Source: Acidobacteriaceae bacterium (GTDB lineage Bacteria; Acidobacteriota; Terriglobia; Terriglobales; Acidobacteriaceae). Taken from it: a stretch of DNA of 7,813 nt. A program made the translations under genes and the position numbers. Of the stretch, positions 6,599 through 7,813 are shown piece by piece (within the stretch, counting starts at the first letter, position 1; each line of letters begins with the position of its first letter). Below the pieces are notes generated by a model. That model was not told the DNA's origin. It saw only the letters and a program-made list of their open reading frames with translations, and made no database searches. The stretch lies in the NCBI GenBank assembly GCA_027306745.1, contig DAHUZD010000298.1:1-7813 (forward strand), written 5' to 3'.

Positions 6599-7054
6599 AT
6601 GAAGCTGACAGAAGTACCTGACCTGTTGATCTGGCCCGAAACGCATTATGTATTCATCGAGAAAACTGGGCCTTTCCAGAACGCTGCACCAGAATGCTGG
6701 CAAGCTATGCACAAGCTCATCCCATCCATCTCAGCATGCAATACGGTCGAGAAATACTTCAGCCTCTACAACTGCGAGGTGCATATCTATCGGGCAGGAG
6801 TGTCGCTGGCAGCAGCACCCAAAAATCTACCAGAGGGCATTCGGTACGAAAAAGTTCCAGGAGGAAAATACCACCTCTTTACGCTCACAGGGCCATTTTC
6901 ACAGCTACCCGATGCCACAGGCCGTGCTTTTGAAATTATCGCCGAGAAAAAAATTCCCATCCGTGATGGATTCAACATCGAGCACTACGTCACCGATCCC
7001 AGGGTTACGCCAGAAGCCGAACTCATCACCGAAATTATGTTTCCAGCAGCGTAA
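6599..7054 (+). CDS. GyrI-like small-molecule-binding domain protein
   Basis: A stand-alone 151-residue protein resembling the GyrI-like / AraC effector-binding fold (SHS2 duplication) found in SbmC/GyrI and at the C-terminus of regulators such as BmrR. Supporting stretches are GGKYHLFTLTGPFSQLP (88-104), a helix GRAFEIIAEK, and the strongly family-like end FNIEHYVTDPRVTPEAELIT then EIMFPAA, containing the glutamates often found in this ligand pocket. There is no DNA-binding domain, signal peptide or membrane helix. ATG 6599 is preferred because GGAGA (6590-6594) lies 4 nt upstream and the family begins close to the first strand; a TTG at 6551 would add 16 residues without a ribosome site. 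It lies 60 nt after the secreted protein gene. Stand-alone members bind, sequester or in some cases hydrolyse hydrophobic or cationic compounds; which applies here is not visible. Confidence 0.82.
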   Translation: MKLTEVPDLLIWPETHYVFIEKTGPFQNAAPECWQAMHKLIPSISACNTVEKYFSLYNCEVHIYRAGVSLAAAPKNLPEGIRYEKVPGGKYHLFTLTGPFSQLPDATGRAFEIIAEKKIPIRDGFNIEHYVTDPRVTPEAELITEIMFPAA

Positions 7055-7103
7055 ACTCCCTACGTTTGCGTTGAAAAATTCAAGTTCAAGGAGAAAACCC
7101 TTT

Positions 7104-7562
7104 ATGTCCACCGCAACGACAACAGACACACTGCTGAACGACAAAGCCGAGATTCTGGACGTGATCAACAATATGGTGACAGCGCGTTATGACAAGGATG
7201 TGCGCGCTCTGGCCAAGCCGTACTCAGGTAATGCAGCCATCTTCAGTCTTGCTCCGCCTCTCATTCATCGTGGAATTGACATTGCAGGTACGCAGGCATG
7301 GCTCGATACCTGGGATGGTCCCATTGAGATTGTGGCGCGCGATGTTGAGATCACCGTTGCCGGAGACACAGCCTTCGGCTACGGCTCTATGCGCATGGCT
7401 GGGAATAAAAAGGGTGTCGAGCATCGCGTCAGCTTCTGGATGCGCGAAACGCTCTGTTTTGCACGCGAAGAGAATGCGTGGAAGATTATCCATGAACACA
7501 CCTCTGTCCCGTTTTACATGGATGGCTCGTCGCGGCCTGCGTTTGATCTTGAACCTGTTTGA
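7104..7562 (+). CDS. NTF2-like / SnoaL-like (DUF4440-type) protein
   Basis: A 152-residue cytoplasmic protein with the alpha+beta cone fold pattern of the NTF2-like superfamily: N-terminal helices (about 10-40), VARDVEITVAGDTAFGYGSMRM (78-98), then HRVSFWMRETLCFAREENAWKIIHEHTSVPF (107-137), whose W-K-I-I-H-E-H-x-S-x-P-F ending is characteristic of SnoaL_3/DUF4440 members. These proteins often form dimers and include ketosteroid-isomerase-like enzymes, polyketide cyclases and binding proteins; sequence alone does not tell which. AAGGAGA at 7088-7094, 9 nt before ATG 7104, fixes the start, although the same frame is open further upstream (from 6648) as a shadow within the GyrI-like gene. It follows that gene after 49 nt and is probably the last gene of the cassette. 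Confidence 0.85.
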   Translation: MSTATTTDTLLNDKAEILDVINNMVTARYDKDVRALAKPYSGNAAIFSLAPPLIHRGIDIAGTQAWLDTWDGPIEIVARDVEITVAGDTAFGYGSMRMAGNKKGVEHRVSFWMRETLCFAREENAWKIIHEHTSVPFYMDGSSRPAFDLEPV

Positions 7563-7674
7563 GATTGCAAGCCAGTAAGACCACGCGGATTTCTTCCCTT
7601 GGCTATACGCGCGACTGGCTCACTCGCCTGGCACGACAAGGTGTTTGTATCGCCCATCTCGCGCCCGCACGCCG

Positions 7675-7685
7675 CTCTGAATGAC
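7675..7685 (-). repeat. Degenerate REP core, opposite orientation
   Basis: CTCTGAATGAC is the reverse complement, with one mismatch, of GTCATTCTGAG at 7719-7729. The two could form a hairpin with a 33-nt loop. This suggests a third partial copy of the same repeat next to the pair at 7713-7805. Confidence 0.35.
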
Positions 7686-7712
7686 TTAACGTAACGGACA
7701 CCACCCGTTCTA

Positions 7713-7805
7713 CGACGAGTCATTCTGAGCGCAGCGGAGAATCCAGGCGATCCACGCTGCATCGACCCGGCCGTCACCCTTTGGATTCTTCCCATTCGAC
7801 TCGTC
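7713..7805. repeat. REP-like inverted repeat pair
   Basis: The left arm (7713-7744) contains GACGAGTC, then ATTCTGAGCGCAGCGG and AGAATCC. The right arm (7783-7805), read on the other strand, begins GACGAGTC and ends AAGAATCC but lacks much of the middle. The core resembles the short dispersed palindromic repeats common in Acidobacteriota and some other phyla (family recalled from general knowledge, not searched). Position directly after an operon end is typical. The right arm runs to within 8 bases of the window edge. Confidence 0.55.
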
Positions 7806-7813
7806 TGCGTTCT

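Larger units (their letters stand above)
7563..7813. other. Non-coding right end of window
   Basis: I see no gene here on either strand; the only long open frame (minus strand, 7514-7795) crosses the repeat, overlaps the end of the NTF2-like gene and resembles no family. Apart from the REP-like copies, no T-rich intrinsic terminator is evident after the cassette. The repeat hairpins may serve as transcription end or mRNA 3' protection, which is inference. Confidence 0.5.

Noticed and set aside
6648..7103. 304-codon open frame as an N-terminally extended NTF2-like protein
   Set aside because: The upstream part is an out-of-frame shadow of the GyrI-like gene; AAGGAGA before ATG 7104 and the normal family length give the real start.
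7514..7795. Minus-strand open frame of 93 codons at the right end
   Set aside because: Overlaps the NTF2-like gene end and the REP-like repeats; low-complexity basic translation with no family resemblance.
1..7813. CRISPR array, tRNA, rRNA or riboswitch
   Set aside because: No regularly spaced direct repeats, cloverleaf or conserved aptamer core was seen on reading both strands by eye; a covariance-model search was not possible here.

Overview
The window looks like a piece of a moderately GC-rich Gram-negative chromosome, most likely an Acidobacteriota (Terriglobia/Acidobacteriaceae-type) genome. This is an inference from three things: an MsbA-like lipid exporter joined to a yicC-gmk-rpoZ-coaBC block, the codon and base composition, and a REP-like repeat (core GTCATTCTGAGCG...AGAATCC) at the right end of a kind common in that phylum. 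No 16S or other decisive marker is present. Every supported gene is on the + strand.

Region 1 (1-5006) is a compact housekeeping block. It holds the C-terminal ATPase half of an MsbA-like ABC exporter (cut by the window edge), yicC, guanylate kinase (gmk), RNA polymerase omega (rpoZ), the bifunctional CoA biosynthesis enzyme CoaBC, and a family 4-type uracil-DNA glycosylase with a 4Fe-4S cluster. Genes are overlapping or closely spaced (ATGA at 702, TAATG at 4063-4067; gaps of 50-93 nt elsewhere), so much of it is probably co-transcribed. The order yicC/yloC-gmk-rpoZ-coaBC is a well-known bacterial arrangement. The main oddity is an in-frame TAG at 1266-1268. It cuts yicC into an N-terminal YicC domain and a C-terminal DUF1732 domain, with both halves otherwise intact and in the same frame.

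Region 2 (5007-7562) is an accessory four-gene cassette. A TTGACA promoter is overlaid by two tandem 18-bp palindromes, followed by a TetR-family repressor, a secreted protein of unknown function, a stand-alone GyrI-like small-molecule-binding protein, and an NTF2/SnoaL-like small protein. The first two genes overlap by ATGA. The last two follow after gaps of 60 and 49 nt, each with its own ribosome binding site, and no promoter or terminator is evident between them. The last three genes are visibly more AT-rich than region 1. The layout suggests an autorepressed, ligand-inducible operon for sensing or handling a small molecule; the ligand cannot be read from the sequence.

Region 3 (7563-7813) has no gene I can support. 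It carries REP-like inverted repeat copies.
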